From the NCBI GenBank assembly GCA_023548195.1, contig JAJHZJ010000531.1, forward strand, positions 3,210,802 through 3,274,801: DNA of 64,000 nt. The letters are read 5' to 3'. Positions 44,617-56,020 of the stretch are shown one piece after another. A program made the translations under genes and the position numbers. The notes beneath the pieces were generated by a model, which did not search any database, was not told where the DNA came from, and saw only the letters and a program-made list of their open reading frames with translations. Source of the stretch: Bettongia penicillata ogilbyi (taxonomy: Eukaryota; Chordata; Mammalia; Diprotodontia; Potoroidae). The first letter of the stretch is position 1, and each line of letters starts with the position of its first letter.

Positions 44617-46125
44617 AGCTACTTCCAAACTTTAAAAACTTGGATCACCTCCAGGTATATTCAGATTAATGATCATGAGCCCCCACTGATATGTTTCCTT
44701 TAACAGAATGACCAGTGATATCTAGTTCAAAGCCAATGACAGTTAATTAAAAAACGTAATGAAAGAAGTGACAAGGAATATTCAACCTTCCTCCCATATC
44801 AAGATTCATTCTGCCATCATTCTACAACAGACTTCCATGCCAATAATGGGAGAAAGACACACATGCCACCAGAACACATTTAGCCAGGGTATCTCATACT
44901 AGTTAGGCAATCTCTCCACTGGAATTTTTCTCTGCCTTGAAGCAGCTGCTTGTGCTCTTGCAGTATATCAGTGTCCTTTGGTGATGTCACTGATCTGTGA
45001 TTGGCAGTCTCCACTGAGCTGGGGTCTTCTCCCCTTCATTGCTTTTCTGCGGGGCTAATCTATTGAGCTGCTTTCTGATGCCATCTGCTGGCCTTCAGCC
45101 ACCATGCAGACCTTTCTTCCATAGACGCAGACCTAGGCTTCTTTCAACTCTTTTGTGATGTAGATTGAGCTAGAGAAGCCCTTGTGTATTTAAGTAGATC
45201 AAACTCCTCTGTTTCTGCCCCAGGCTGCCATTCTATGAATTCAGGCTATTCTTTGATCTAGAATGAGAAAGTTCTTTTTATGACTCCAGTTATATCTGGC
45301 CCATTCAAGCCACCTTGAAAGGCACTGGGTATGTCTAACAAACTTTGTCCTATTTCCAGAAAGTAATATTGTTATGCCTCAAATTCCTTCAGTCAAAGGT
45401 CCGAAACTATCCCAAACAAATATTTATCACCAGTTTCCCTCTTACATGTCTAAGGTCCCAGAAAATATCTCCTTTAAGTCCAATGACTTGCTGGGGTAGG
45501 AGTGGGGGAGGGCACCTCCAATTGATCTTTTGACCTTTCAAAATTCCCAAGGCCATAACCTATTCAATTGATACTTGCTTACCTAAGATCAGGAAGTAAT
45601 AAACACAAAATAAACAGACCATGTGTTCATGGATACAAGGCAGCCAAGTAGTAGAGGAGGCAACCATCACCTCCTTTGCTATCCAGCAGCTCTAAACAAT
45701 TCTTATCCCCCTCACCACCAGGAAAGAAAAGTGCAGTAGGAATCAGGGAGGGATACATATCAAAACTTTTCTTTTTCTTAATGTAAACTCAGCTCTGGTT
45801 CAGCATCTCCTGAGTCATTTGCTCCTTTGGCTCTGTACCCAGCAATAAGATTCCTCATCACTACATAGTATTAGCCCTGTAGTCATTCAGAGTAGGAAAT
45901 AGGCTTATTTGAATTATAAGAAGCCAGGAAATAACTGTATAAGCTCCGTATAATCTACCAGGAAGGACAAATCTGAGAACATCACAAGCACTGGGCGTTC
46001 AATGATCATACGCATCTCCCTCCCCTCACCCCATTATATGTGTATCTGTCTTAAGCACATAGCTGATTTGCCTTGCACAGAGAACAGCTTCATGAAATAT
46101 TTAGTTATTTTACTGATGAACTAAA
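44617..46125. other. unassigned, repeat-poor DNA
   Basis: No gene or repeat recognised with confidence. Confidence 0.3.
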
Positions 46126-46127
46126 TT

Positions 46128-46290
46128 GTCATAGAGTTGTTGAGCTGAAAGGGAGTCTGAGTCATCTAAGCCAATCCTTTTACTACACAGATGAGGAAAG
46201 TGAAGGCCAAGTCATTGAAAAGAGTTGTCCAAGGTCATGAAGCAATCTAGTGGCAGATTCAGGACTAGAACTCACTTCTGAGGACTTCTT
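46128..46290 (-). repeat. MIR3 SINE
   Basis: GTCATAGAGTTGTTGAGCTG, CAGATGAGGAAAGTGAAGGC, GTCCAAGGTCATGAAGCAAT, CAGGACTAGAACTC. Confidence 0.75.
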
Positions 46291-46360
46291 CAAGGTCAGT
46301 GTGATTTAAATTGACACCAAGTTTAGCTTGGTTATCTTGTTCTGTCTCTACCTGATCGTC

Positions 46361-46385
46361 ACATACACACACACACACACACACG

Positions 46386-46431
<46 letters not shown>
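46361..46431. repeat. (AC)n microsatellite
   Basis: About 70 bp of AC units with one CGA interruption near 46385. Confidence 0.95.
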
Positions 46432-46435
<4 letters not shown>

Positions 46436-46439
46436 GTTT

Positions 46440-47075
46440 GAGGATAATTTCCTGATCAATTTGATATACTTACTGGGAGAGCAGGGTTTTCCTAAGATTT
46501 TTGGCATAAGGGGTTGATAAAAGAAATTCTTCACTCAATTTGATGAGCTTCCAGGATGGTGAGCTTTTGTTTGGGATTTTGAAACACTATTCCTATTAAG
46601 GTTGGATGAGCCAAAAGAAATGTTGAGAAGACAATAAAGTCCTCTCCCAATTTAGTTTCAGTGACTGAGACAGTCCCCAGAGTCTTGGGAAGAAAGGATC
46701 TTACAAAAGGAGCTTTCTCTTTCTGCTAGACTAGAAAAGAGAGCACTTTAGTGGTCCTTTTCACTTTTCCACCTTCCTTTATAGAGATCCTGAGAGTTTC
46801 AGCAGATGATGGTGGCTGTCAAGAAGGTCTTCTTTCTTGACTCCATAAGTTGTTACTAATGGCATCCTTTTGTTGGGAGCTAGATATGTTTATCTAGGTG
46901 GCCCAAGAAAGCAGTTCCTGAACTACAAACTCTTTGCCATCTTCTTCCTTCTTTCCTTTCTGAACGCAGACCAGAGACCCAGGACATTAGAGTAGACTTG
47001 AATAGACTTCCTTAGCATAAGAGGTAACAACAGGGAAAGAGGAGTATCTGGAGAAGCACATGGGAGCTATAAATG
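46440..47075. other. unassigned noncoding DNA
   Basis: No family recognised. Confidence 0.3.
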
Positions 47076-47082
47076 TGGTCCT

Positions 47083-47330
47083 GATGGCACTGTGGATGGA
47101 AAGCTGACTTAGAGTTAGGAATAATTTGAGTTCATTTCCTGCCTCAGACCCTTACTAGCTGTGTGACCCTGAAGAAATCACTTAATCTGTGCCTTATCTC
47201 AGTTTTTTCTTCTGTAAAATGGGAATAATAGCACCTATCTTAGAGATTTGTAGTGAAGATCCAATGAGATAATATATGCAAAGCACTTTGCAAACCTTAA
47301 AGTGTTATCTAAGAACTATTTATATAAATA
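47083..47330 (+). repeat. MIR-type SINE
   Basis: TGGCACTGTGGATGGAAAGC, TACTAGCTGTGTGACCCTGA, CTTCTGTAAAATGGGAATAA, GCAAAGCACTTTGCAAACCT. Confidence 0.8.
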
Positions 47331-47499
47331 ATATTAAAAGAGAATTCCTGGACAATGTCATTATTGAGCTTCTACTTTTTAGTTAAAGGAGGGAAGATTT
47401 TGTATGACCCTGGAATCTTGCCTTTTAGACAGAGAAGGAACACTCCTTTCTGGTAGTTCCATCTTTGGAGGTTGGTTCATCCAATAACTCCAAGCTTTA

Positions 47500-47740
47500 T
47501 ACCATTGACTAGCTGTGTGACCTTGGGCAAGTCACTTAACCCCAATTGCCTCTTCCTGGGTCATCTCCAGTCATCCTGATGAATATCTGGTCACTGGATT
47601 CAGATGACTCTGGAGGAGAAGTGAGGCTGATGACCTGCACAGCCCTCCCTCATTCAAAACAAAGTCAAGTGCAAGTCATGTCATTACGTCTCTGATGGCA
47701 TGGTCGTCTTCAGCAAGGAAGGACAAACTTACACACCAAG
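47500..47740 (+). repeat. MON1-like SINE, 5'-truncated
   Basis: CTAGCTGTGTGACCTTGGGC, CTCCAGTCATCCTGATGAAT, CAGATGACTCTGGAGGAGAA, GCACAGCCCTCCCTCATTCA, ending TTACACACC. Confidence 0.85.
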
Positions 47741-49030
47741 CTTTATAGTTCGGGAATCTTGTCTTCTATCCAGAGAATAGGAATTTTCTAAAGATCTCCC
47801 ATGTATTACTCCTCTTTCTCCAGGGAGCAAAAAACTAAAGTCACAAATTAGGGAAATAAACAAATTTGACTCTGCTGTGTCCATTATTAGTGTCATTTGT
47901 GCAGTAAAGATTAATGGGAAGAGGGTTGCTGGTCCTGTAGCTTCAAAGTATATTGCTTTTTCAGGGGCGATTGGCATTGAGTTCAGAGGACTCTAGCACT
48001 CTAAGGAAAGTGAGAGGGATAATTGTATTGATCTTTTTATAGGCTATTATAAGTCACTTTATGTGTTTTCTGTATTTGCTTATGGGTCCTTTGAGTCTTC
48101 TGTGCTTACTATTTGGTAAAATGATGTGAATTTTTTACCTTGAGTATTTGATTGAAACCTGAGGATGCTATTACCAATATTTGTGAAGTTCTAAACATGA
48201 GTTCTACATAAACCATATTGGATAATTCACCAGAGTAAGCTCTGGGTTGGGGGCAGTAATCATGCAAAGAGATTTTGATGTTTTAGGACCACACCTCAAT
48301 AACAAATTTGGACTAGGGCCATGTGTTACACACGATATGTTTAACAATGGTTGGCAACAAATGGTGTTAAAGAACAGCCTTAGCCAAAGTAAAAATGGCC
48401 TCTAATAACACTCTGATTGATTATCAACCTAAAGTCATGTAAGTTCTCTGGTAAACTCTTCCCTTCTCAAGGGCGATGGGAGAAAACTTTCCCATAGAGT
48501 GATAGCTGTGAATTACTCAACCACCATTAAGCTGACCTACACAAAACCAAAGCCTGGGCTGCACAAGGAGGTGGGGAAAAAAGACATTAAAATCATTGTA
48601 GCAAAAGTTCTGCAGGTGTTTTCTATTTGCTGACCACTGAAAGTACATTTATAAACAGAATGAAACAGTTGTCCAGTCAGCTGTGTTCCCAATTAAAAGG
48701 TCCATTCCTTTAGTTTTTCAGTTTGCTGCTCTAAATTCTACATAAAAGGGGGGAAAAGTGGGCCAGAAGGCAGGGTCCCCAAAAGCTCAGGGCACATCCT
48801 GGAGAATGCTAATCCCCCAGGGGCCAGCAGAAATGTTTCAGTCCTAGCTTCTCATGCCTTCAATGGGACTGCAGTGACTTTATATGCTCCTTTCTCCCAA
48901 CTCCCACCTTTTTTCCTCCTTCCTTTCTCAGACATTTGAAATCTTAAGGTTATGATAGAGATACAACATTTTGTTTTTCTAAATGGCAGCTTTGATTTTT
49001 TTTCCTCAATTGGAAAAGCCTCCCAATTAA
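47741..49030. other. repeat-poor block, possible conserved noncoding DNA
   Basis: About 1.3 kb without a recognisable interspersed repeat. 48240-48740 is the least repetitive part (CAGTAATCATGCAAAGAG, octamer-like). No exon recognised. Confidence 0.3.
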
Positions 49031-49031
49031 A

Positions 49032-49045
49032 AAAAAGTATCACCT
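49032..49045. repeat. target-site duplication, left, of composite L1
   Basis: AAAAAGTATCACCT, matching AAAAAGAAATCACCT at 51688-51702 with one single-base gap and one further mismatch. Confidence 0.7.
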
Positions 49046-49145
49046 AGCCATATCATATCTAAAACTATATTATAAAGCATCAATCATCAAAGCAGTCTGG
49101 TACTAGCTAAGAAATAGAGTGGTGAATCAGTGGAATGAATAGGTA

Positions 49146-49613
49146 TAGCACCAATGCAATATTCACAGTGCCTATGGTGGCTATGAATATGCCAGCACAG
49201 TTCTGAATCACAAAACATAATAGACAATCCACATAGAAGACAGCACCAAACATTTATTCAAATACCAGAAAGCCAAATCTTAACACCAGAAAACCAAATC
49301 CATCATAGCAACAAAATGCAGGGGGCACTACCATCCCCAAGCCTTCCCTTTATTAGATTTCCCACAAACCAGCTCCCTTAAATAAATCACAAACAAGCTC
49401 TCCCACTCATGCTAGTTGCTACCTACTGTCTCTTTCCCTGTTCTGACTGCTCTGACTCACTTCCTGCTCCACCCCTTCCTACTCTACCTGTTCAGCAAAC
49501 TCCTCCCACCACAGGTTCCATGTGACTCAGACTTCCATGTAACCCAGGCAGGTCACATGGGCCTATTAATGGATAGAAAAGACCTTCCCATTTGAATTAC
49601 CATTACAGTAGGT
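49146..49613 (-). mobile_element. solo LTR, inverted copy of the LTR at 2060
   Basis: Reading the minus strand it starts near TGTAATGG, contains GGCCCATGTGACCTG, an AATAAA signal (plus coordinates 49253-49258) and ends GAATATTGCATTGGTGCTA. TAGGTA occurs on both sides (49140-49145, 49614-49619), probably a target duplication, but six extra bases (GTAGGT) sit between the canonical TG end and the right copy. Confidence 0.75.
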
Positions 49614-50803
49614 TAGGTACACAAGACACAATAGTCAATGACTACCATAATTTACTGTTTGATAAACTCAAAGATTCCAAATTTTGGAATAAGAACTCAC
49701 TATTTGACAAAAACAGTGGGGAAAACTGGAATAGTATGGGAGAAACTAGGCATAGATCAACATCTTACATAGTTTGCCAAGGTAAGGTCAAAATGGGTGC
49801 ATGATTTAGACATAAAGGGTGATACCTTTATAAGCAAATTAGGAGAGCAAGGAACAGTTGCCTGTCAGATATATGGAGAAGGGAAGAATTTATAAGTAAA
49901 CAAAAGAGAGAGCATTATGAAATGCAAGATGGATAATGTCAAAGGATATTAACAGGCAGTTTTCAGATGAAGAAATTTAAGCTATCTATAGTCGTATGAA
50001 AAAATGTTGTAAATAACTATTAATTAGAGAAATGCAAAATAAAACAACTCTGAGGTACCACCTCATGCTTATCAGATTGGCTAATAAGACAGAAAAGGGA
50101 AATGATAAATGTTGGAGAAGATGTGGAAAAACTGGGAAGTAAATGCATTGTTGATGGAGTTGTAAACTGATCCCACAATTCTGGAGAACAATTTGGAATT
50201 ATGCCCAAAGGGCAACCAAACTGAGCATACCCTTTGATCCAGCAATGCCACGACTAGGTCTGTATCCCAAAGAGATCATAAAAAAAGGAAAAGGACCTAC
50301 ACGTACAAAAATATTTATAGCAGTTCTTTTTGTGGTGACAAAGACTTAGAAATTTAGGAAATGCCCATCAACTGGGGAATGGCTGAACAAGTTGTTGCAT
50401 AGAAATGTAATCAAATGCTATTATGGTATAAGAAATGATGAACAGATTTCAGAAAAACCTGGAAAGACTTACATGAATTGATGCTAAGTGATGTGAGCAG
50501 AACCAGGAGAACATTATATATAGTAACAGCAACATTGTGTAATGATCAATGATAGACTTAGCCCTTTTCAGCAACACAGCAATCCTCGAGAATTCCAAAA
50601 GACTAATGATGGAAAATGCTTTACATATTCAGAGAAAGAACTACAGCATCTGAATGAAGATTGAAGCACACTTGTTTTAAAAAAACTTTTTTGTGGCTAT
50701 TCCCTTTTATTCTGTTTCTCTTTTCACAACATGATGTGATGGCAATCAAATTAGGAACTTCTGCTATTTTTGTTTTACTAAAAGTGCCTCTGATTGAATA
50801 ACA

Positions 50804-51488
50804 TGATTAAAGAAATCTTTCCCACCCATTTATGTACCTGCCCTTTGTGGGAAGCTTGATTAAAGGAGTTGTTTTGTAGGAGGGTCCCAAGTACCTTTGT
50901 GGTTTTTTCTACTGAGGCATTGAGTTAGAGGGTTATGCCCTCTATCTCTAAAAAATGTATAAATACTCTGAGGGTGAGGTTTTACTTTGGGGCTTAATTT
51001 TTGTAAGAAACTTTGAGGGCCAGAAGAGGACTCTGAGAAGCTACTCAGGAGCCCCCTGGCATTGAGAACCCAGATGTCTTACTTCCCTCTCTGGTAACTA
51101 TGATCAGACAGCTGTACCTTATCTGTTGAATTATGGTTAAGCAGAGGAAGCCATGTCTGTTGATTACTTTGGGGCTTACTGACTGGAAGTATTTGTTTGG
51201 CCAGATGAGGACTCTGGGAAGCTGCTAAAGGAGCCCCCTGACTTTGAAAATCTAGATATCAGTGCTTCCCTCTCTTGTAACTATAGTCAGACAGTTGGGG
51301 TCCAACTATCTGTTGAATTCAGACAGAAGAAGCCATGTCTGTTGATCTTTAATTTCTCTGTATTTTCTTTGAAGTTCAGGGTGCTGAGTCCCCTGAACTA
51401 GGTAAATGATACATGTGCTTGATTAAAGTGATTGTTAACCCTTCAAAAGTTGCCTTTCCTTTTATGAACATAGATCTAAGAACCTGTG
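50804..51488 (+). mobile_element. solo LTR with internal tandem duplication
   Basis: 685 bp between two ATAACA hexamers (50798-50803 and 51489-51494), a candidate 6-bp target duplication. A TATA-like GTATAAATAC lies near 50958. Just downstream two related blocks of about 185 bp follow in tandem (about 50983-51171 and 51172-51353), each with ACTTTGGGGCTTA, AGGACTCTG, GGAGCCCCCTG, TTCCCTCTC, and GAAGCCATGTCTGTTGAT. An ATTAAA lies near 51423. It starts TG but ends TG, not CA, so the exact right edge is unsure. Confidence 0.65.
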
Positions 51489-51702
51489 ATAACAGGTCCC
51501 CCTGTGTATGTGAGGGTACTTACTGATACACATGACTAATGTGGAAATATGTTTAACAGGACTGCACATGTATAACCTATATCAGATTGCTTGCTGTCTT
51601 GGGGAGGGAGGAAAATTTGAACTCAAAACCTTATAAAAAAAATGAAAGTTGAAAACTACTTTAAAAAATAAAATACTCACAAAAAATAAAAAGAAATCAC
51701 CT

Positions 51703-52250
51703 TTTCTCTGGCCATGAAAGTTTAGGAGGTCATTTACCAGACTCAGTGTAACTTCCATTTAACCCACTTTGAAAATGCCACGTTACATGTTCTAAACTTT
51801 GTCCCAAAATCACTGTGGTAAGGAGGGATAAGAAGAGGAGGGAAGTCGTTTGTTAATGAGACCAATAATAAATCAAAACTTTTGCAACTGACTCCAGAGT
51901 CCTTACACAGGCAAACCTCTGGAGAGAATGCTCAGTCAGACGGCATTCTGCTGCTGTGTTTAAGTTTTTCCTCTGGGCCATCTGAAGAATAAAGATCAAA
52001 CAGTGTTGCAAAATTGGAGCTGGGAAGCCAAAGCCATGGCTGTAGAATTTCGACTGCATGCTTTTAAAATGCATGCTTTTTAAGGAAAAGGACAATTACT
52101 AATAGCAATTCAAAGAATAGCTGGGTTTTGACTCTCACACCAGCACTTTATGAAGTGCTAACATAAAGAGTTCTGAATGCTCTGGGCTACCAACCTGTGG
52201 CTAGTTCTCCCCTTCCCTGCCTCCCTTTCCTTCCTCCATGCAGATAAGAC
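51703..52250. other. repeat-poor block, possible conserved noncoding DNA
   Basis: No repeat recognised. It contains CGTTTGTTAATGAGACCAAT and a short direct repeat GCATGCTTTT (52058 and 52072). Confidence 0.3.
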
Positions 52251-52254
52251 AATC

Positions 52255-52565
52255 ACTCATATTTCTACAGTATTTTAAGGGTTGCGTAGTGCTTTCCTCC
52301 CAGTACCCCTATGAGAAAGATAGTCTAGTTATATGAATACTCAGACCATCTTCCTCATTTCATCTGATACATAGAACAACCCTGTGAGGTAGCAGGGTAG
52401 ATATTAACCCTATTTTACAAATGAGAATTTAGAGACTTGAGAGACTAAGTGGTCCAAGATCACAGGGCTGTGGCTCTTATCAGAGCTAGATAACCTTGGG
52501 CAAGTCAGAGAATTTTGAACTGGAAAACAACCTCAGAGTTCATCTGCCCCATCCTTATTCACTGT
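52255..52565 (-). repeat. MIR and MIR3 fragments
   Basis: 52255-52495 is antisense MIR (CCCTGTGAGGTAGCAGGGTA, CCTATTTTACAAATGAGAAT). 52505-52565 is antisense MIR3 (AGAATTTTGAACTGGAAAAC). Confidence 0.65.
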
Positions 52566-52999
52566 ATACAGCAAGAAACTATACACATGATGAAAGCTTT
52601 CTATTCAATAATATTTGGCTCTGTCCTTTCAATTCACTTTCAAGATGAAGTAACTTTTACAAAGTGAGCAGGGTAAAGGGAGAGTAATCCAATCCCTCAT
52701 TTTAAAGTTAAGGATACAACATAATACAACAAAACCGTTGCTGTTATGAAGTTATGAAGTAACCTTTTCAAAGTTATATGGCTCATTCTAAATTTATGCC
52801 CTCTCTTAACTGGTATTTTTTTTAAGTTGTCAAAATGCAAGGCTAATGTTTTTATTTACTTATTTATTTTTCTGGTCAAATTATATCACAAAAGCAATTG
52901 CCTAAAGACTTTGTTGATGACCAAAATGAATAATGAAGACAGAAATTAGGGGAAGAGAGAGTAGCAAATAATGACATTATCTTCTTAGTTTATCTTTTA
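52566..52999. other. unassigned noncoding DNA
   Basis: No family recognised. Confidence 0.35.
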
Positions 53000-53970
53000 T
53001 TTTGACTCAGATTTGTTTGCATTTTGGGTTCCAAATTTTCTCCCCTTTTATCCCCTCCCCCCACCCCAATATCCCAAGCAATCTAATTTTCCCTATCTCC
53101 AATCTGCCCTCTCTTCTCTCATCCCTCCCTCCTCTTGTCTCCATCTTCTCTTTTCTCCTGTAGGGCCAGATGACTTTCTATTCCTCATTAACTGTATGTC
53201 TTCTTTCCTAGTTGCAACAACAATACTAAACAGTTGTCCCTAAAACTTTGAGTTCCAAATTCTCCCCGTCCCTCCCTCCCCACCCATTCCCTTTGGGATG
53301 GCAGGCAATTCAATATAGGTCCTATCTGTGTAGTTTTGCAAATGACCTCCCTGATAGTCGTGTTGTGTAAGACTAACTGAATTACCATCCCTCCTAACCT
53401 GCCCCTCATTGTTTCTCTTCTGTCTTTTGATCCTATCCCTCCCCAAGTGTTGACTTCAAATTGTTCCCTCCTCCCTTTGCCCTCCCTTCCATCATCCCCC
53501 TCCTTGCAATATCTCCTTCTCCCCCCCTTTCTTATACTGTAAGATAGGTTTTCATACCAAAATGAGTGTGCATTTCACTCCTTCTTTAGTCAAATGTGAT
53601 GAGGGTAAACTTCTGTTTTTTTTTTCTCAGCTCTCCTCTTTTTCCCTCCACTAAAAAAATCTCCTACTTGCCTCTTAAATGACATATAGTTACCCCCTCT
53701 TTCCTCCCACTACATTTCTCTCTCACCATTTACCTTAATTTCTTTTAAGGTATGGTCCCATCCTATTCAGTTCAATCTGTGCTCTCTGTCTCTGTATGTG
53801 TGTGCATGTGTGTATGTGTGTACATGTGTATGTGTGGTCCCACCAACTACCCAGATACTGAAAAGTTTTAAGAGTTAGAAATATTGTCTTTCCCTGTATG
53901 AATGTATACAGTTCACTTCTGGTAAGTCCCTTAATACTTCTCTTTGCTGTTTCCTTTTTCATGCTTCTTC

Positions 53971-55070
53971 TCATTCTTGTGTTTGAAAGTCAAATTTTCT
54001 TTTCAGCTCTGGTCTTTTCATCAAGAATGATTGAAATGTTTCATTGAAAGACCATATTTTCCCTTGAAGTATTATACTCAGTTTAGCTGGGTAGGTGATT
54101 CTTGGTTTGAGTCCTAGTTCCTTTGCCTTCTGGAATATCCTATCCCACGCCCTTGGATCCCTTAATGTAGAAGCTGCTAGATCTTGGGTTATCCTGATTG
54201 TATTTCCACAGTACTGGAATTGTTTCTTTCTAGCTGCTTGCAAGATTTTTTCCTTGAGCTGGGAGTTCTGGAATTTGGCCACAATGTTCCTAGGAGTTTC
54301 TCTTTTTGGATCTCTTTCAGGTGGTGATCGATGGATTCTTTCAATACTTATTTTGCCCTCTGGTTCTGGAATGTCAGGGCAGTTTTCCTTGATAATTTCA
54401 TGGAAGATGATGTCTAGGCTCTTTTTTTGATCATGAATTTCAGGTAGACCCATAATTTTTAAATTGTCTCTCCTGGATCTATTTTCCAGGTCAGTTGTTT
54501 TTCCCATGAGATATTTCACATTCTCTTCCATTTTTTCATTCTTTTGGTTTTGTTTAGTGATTTCTTGGTTTCTCATAAAGTCATTAGACTCCATCTGCTC
54601 CATTCTAATTTTGAGAGGACTATTAAATTCAGTGAGCTTTTGAGCCTCTTTTTCCATTTGGCTCATTCTGCTTTTGAAAGCATTCTTCTTTGAATTTTGG
54701 CTTTTTGAACCTCTTTTGCCAATTGAGTAAGCCTATTTTTCAAAGTGTTAATTTCCTCAGCATTTTTTTGGGTCTCCTTTACCAAGGTATTGACCCGTTT
54801 TTCATACTTTTCTTGCATCTCTGACATTTCTCTTCCCAGTTTTTCCTCCTCCTGTCTAACTTGGTTTTCAAAATCCCTTTTGAGCTCTTCCAAGGCCTGA
54901 GCCCACCCGCCACGCCCCTGGGGTGTCTGGGGTACTGAGGCCCTGCCCTCCACGTCTTTCCCTGATGGCAAGAATACGTCCTCATCTTCGTCAGATCCGA
55001 AGGTCGGGGTCATTTGCATTTGTTGGAAAAAACTCTCTATAGTCTTATTTTTCTTCCCTTTTCTAGGCAT
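53971..55070 (-). pseudogene. L1-type ORF1 with one frameshift
   Basis: Same protein as the intact ORF1 at 61374-62468, but an indel near 54697-54705 (in the codons after QKA, residue about 123) shifts the frame. The first part (55070-54663) is 135 codons and the second (54666-53971) is 231 codons starting at MSQMEKEAQK. In the second part I count six amino-acid differences from the intact copy. The first part has about ten plus a one-residue indel in the acidic patch. The RRM and C-terminal domains are otherwise complete, so the break is recent. Confidence 0.9.
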
Positions 55071-55715
55071 TTTCCCAGCCAGTTACTTGACTTCTGAGAT
55101 TCCTTTCCACCCCCGCCTGGATCTGCCCAGCTAGTGCTTAGCCTCTGAGATTCAAATGGGCTTTCTGGCGGCAAGCTTTAGTTCTGGCACTGGGGTGGGG
55201 GCAGGGCCGCCTCCCAGGCTCAGTTCCCTCAGGGGCTTTATGCAAAGACTTTCAGGAAAGGAGCGGGTGGGGGCGGGGTGGGGGGCCCGCCTCCTAGGCT
55301 CAGCTCCCTCGGGGGCTTTATGCAGAGGTCTTCAGTAATAGAGCGGGGTGGGGGCAGGGCCGTCTCCCAGGCTCAGCTCCGTCAGGTTTTACGCAGAAAC
55401 CTTCTGTAATAAAGATCCTGCCTGCTGCTGGGGGATTCCTGAGTGGGTCGCTGCCGCCTCAGCCGCTGCCCACGCCTCTGCCTCCGCTGCTTCCTGTCCC
55501 CATGTCTGCCACTGCCGCTTCCTCCCAAGGGGGCCCGAGTCACGGAGAGGCCCTGTTCCCCCTCTCATCCAGCCCAGCCTTCTTTCTCACTGATCTGTAG
55601 CTTCTGTGGGCAGAGGGACTTTCCCGGCTGCCGGAGCTTCCGTGTCTGAAGCCTGCTCAGGTCAGCTTCTCTGGGGCCGTGGCCAGGGCAGCGCTGGGAG
55701 TGGGGTCTGCTTTCC
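55071..55715 (-). promoter_or_regulatory. 5' UTR of the minus-strand HAL1-type element
   Basis: GC- and CpG-rich, with three tandem units anchored by CTCCCAGGCTCAG/CTCCTAGGCTCAG at 55211, 55291 and 55364 (spacing 80 and 73 bp). The extreme 5' end, including the YY1-like site, is missing. Confidence 0.7.
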
Positions 55716-55741
55716 TAAAGAGATATTCTTTAGAGAATATC

Positions 55742-55941
55742 AAAAACTTTGAGTTTCAACTTCTCCCCATCCCTCCCTCCCCACCCATTCCCTTTGGGAA
55801 GGCAAACAATTCAATGTAGGCCATATCTGTATAGTTTTTCAAATGACTTCCATAATAGTCATGTTGTGTAAGACTAACTATATTTCCCTCCATCCTATCC
55901 TGCCCCCCATTGCTTCTAATCTCTCTTTTGATCCTGTCCCT
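55742..55941 (-). mobile_element. fragment of HAL1/L1-type 3' UTR
   Basis: Matches terminal module A of the neighbouring elements (ACTTTGAGTTTCAACTTCTC, CCCATTCCCTTTGGGAAGGC, TTTTGATCCTGTCCCTTAGA). It ends without module B and without ORF1. Confidence 0.8.
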
Positions 55942-56011
55942 TAGATAAGAGATCATCTAAATTAACAGGCTTTGATCTCCTTCTAGCTAGCCCCACATTC
56001 CTGTCTTTATT

Positions 56012-56019
56012 AAGAATAA
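56012..56019. repeat. target-site duplication, left
   Basis: AAGAATAA, identical to 57456-57463. Confidence 0.65.
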
Positions 56020-56020
56020 T

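Larger units (their letters stand above)
49046..51687 (+). mobile_element. 5'-truncated L1 with two nested LTRs
   Basis: L1 parts: 49046-49145 (translation reads SKLYYKASIIKAVWY-like around an ORF2 segment), 49614-50803 (ORF2 C-terminal region, including FDPAMPRLGLYPKE at about 50237-50278, broken by stops) and 51489-51687 (3' terminus with A-rich tail). LTRs at 49146-49613 (minus) and 50804-51488 (plus) interrupt it. The outer boundaries carry a near-matching 14-15 bp target duplication. Confidence 0.8.
53000..55715 (-). mobile_element. HAL1-type (ORF1-only) L1-derived element, 5'-truncated
   Basis: Read right to left: partial 5' UTR (55715-55071) with three tandem repeats, a frameshifted ORF1 (55070-53971), and a 3' UTR of about 970 bp with a CA/GT-rich tract (about 53785-53837), pyrimidine-rich tracts, and both terminal modules. 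It matches the plus-strand element at 60518-63496 along its length but lacks the first roughly 190 bp. No ORF2 sequence is present between the ORF1 stop and the 3' end. The 3' end lacks a clean poly(A) and I found no target duplication. Confidence 0.85.
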
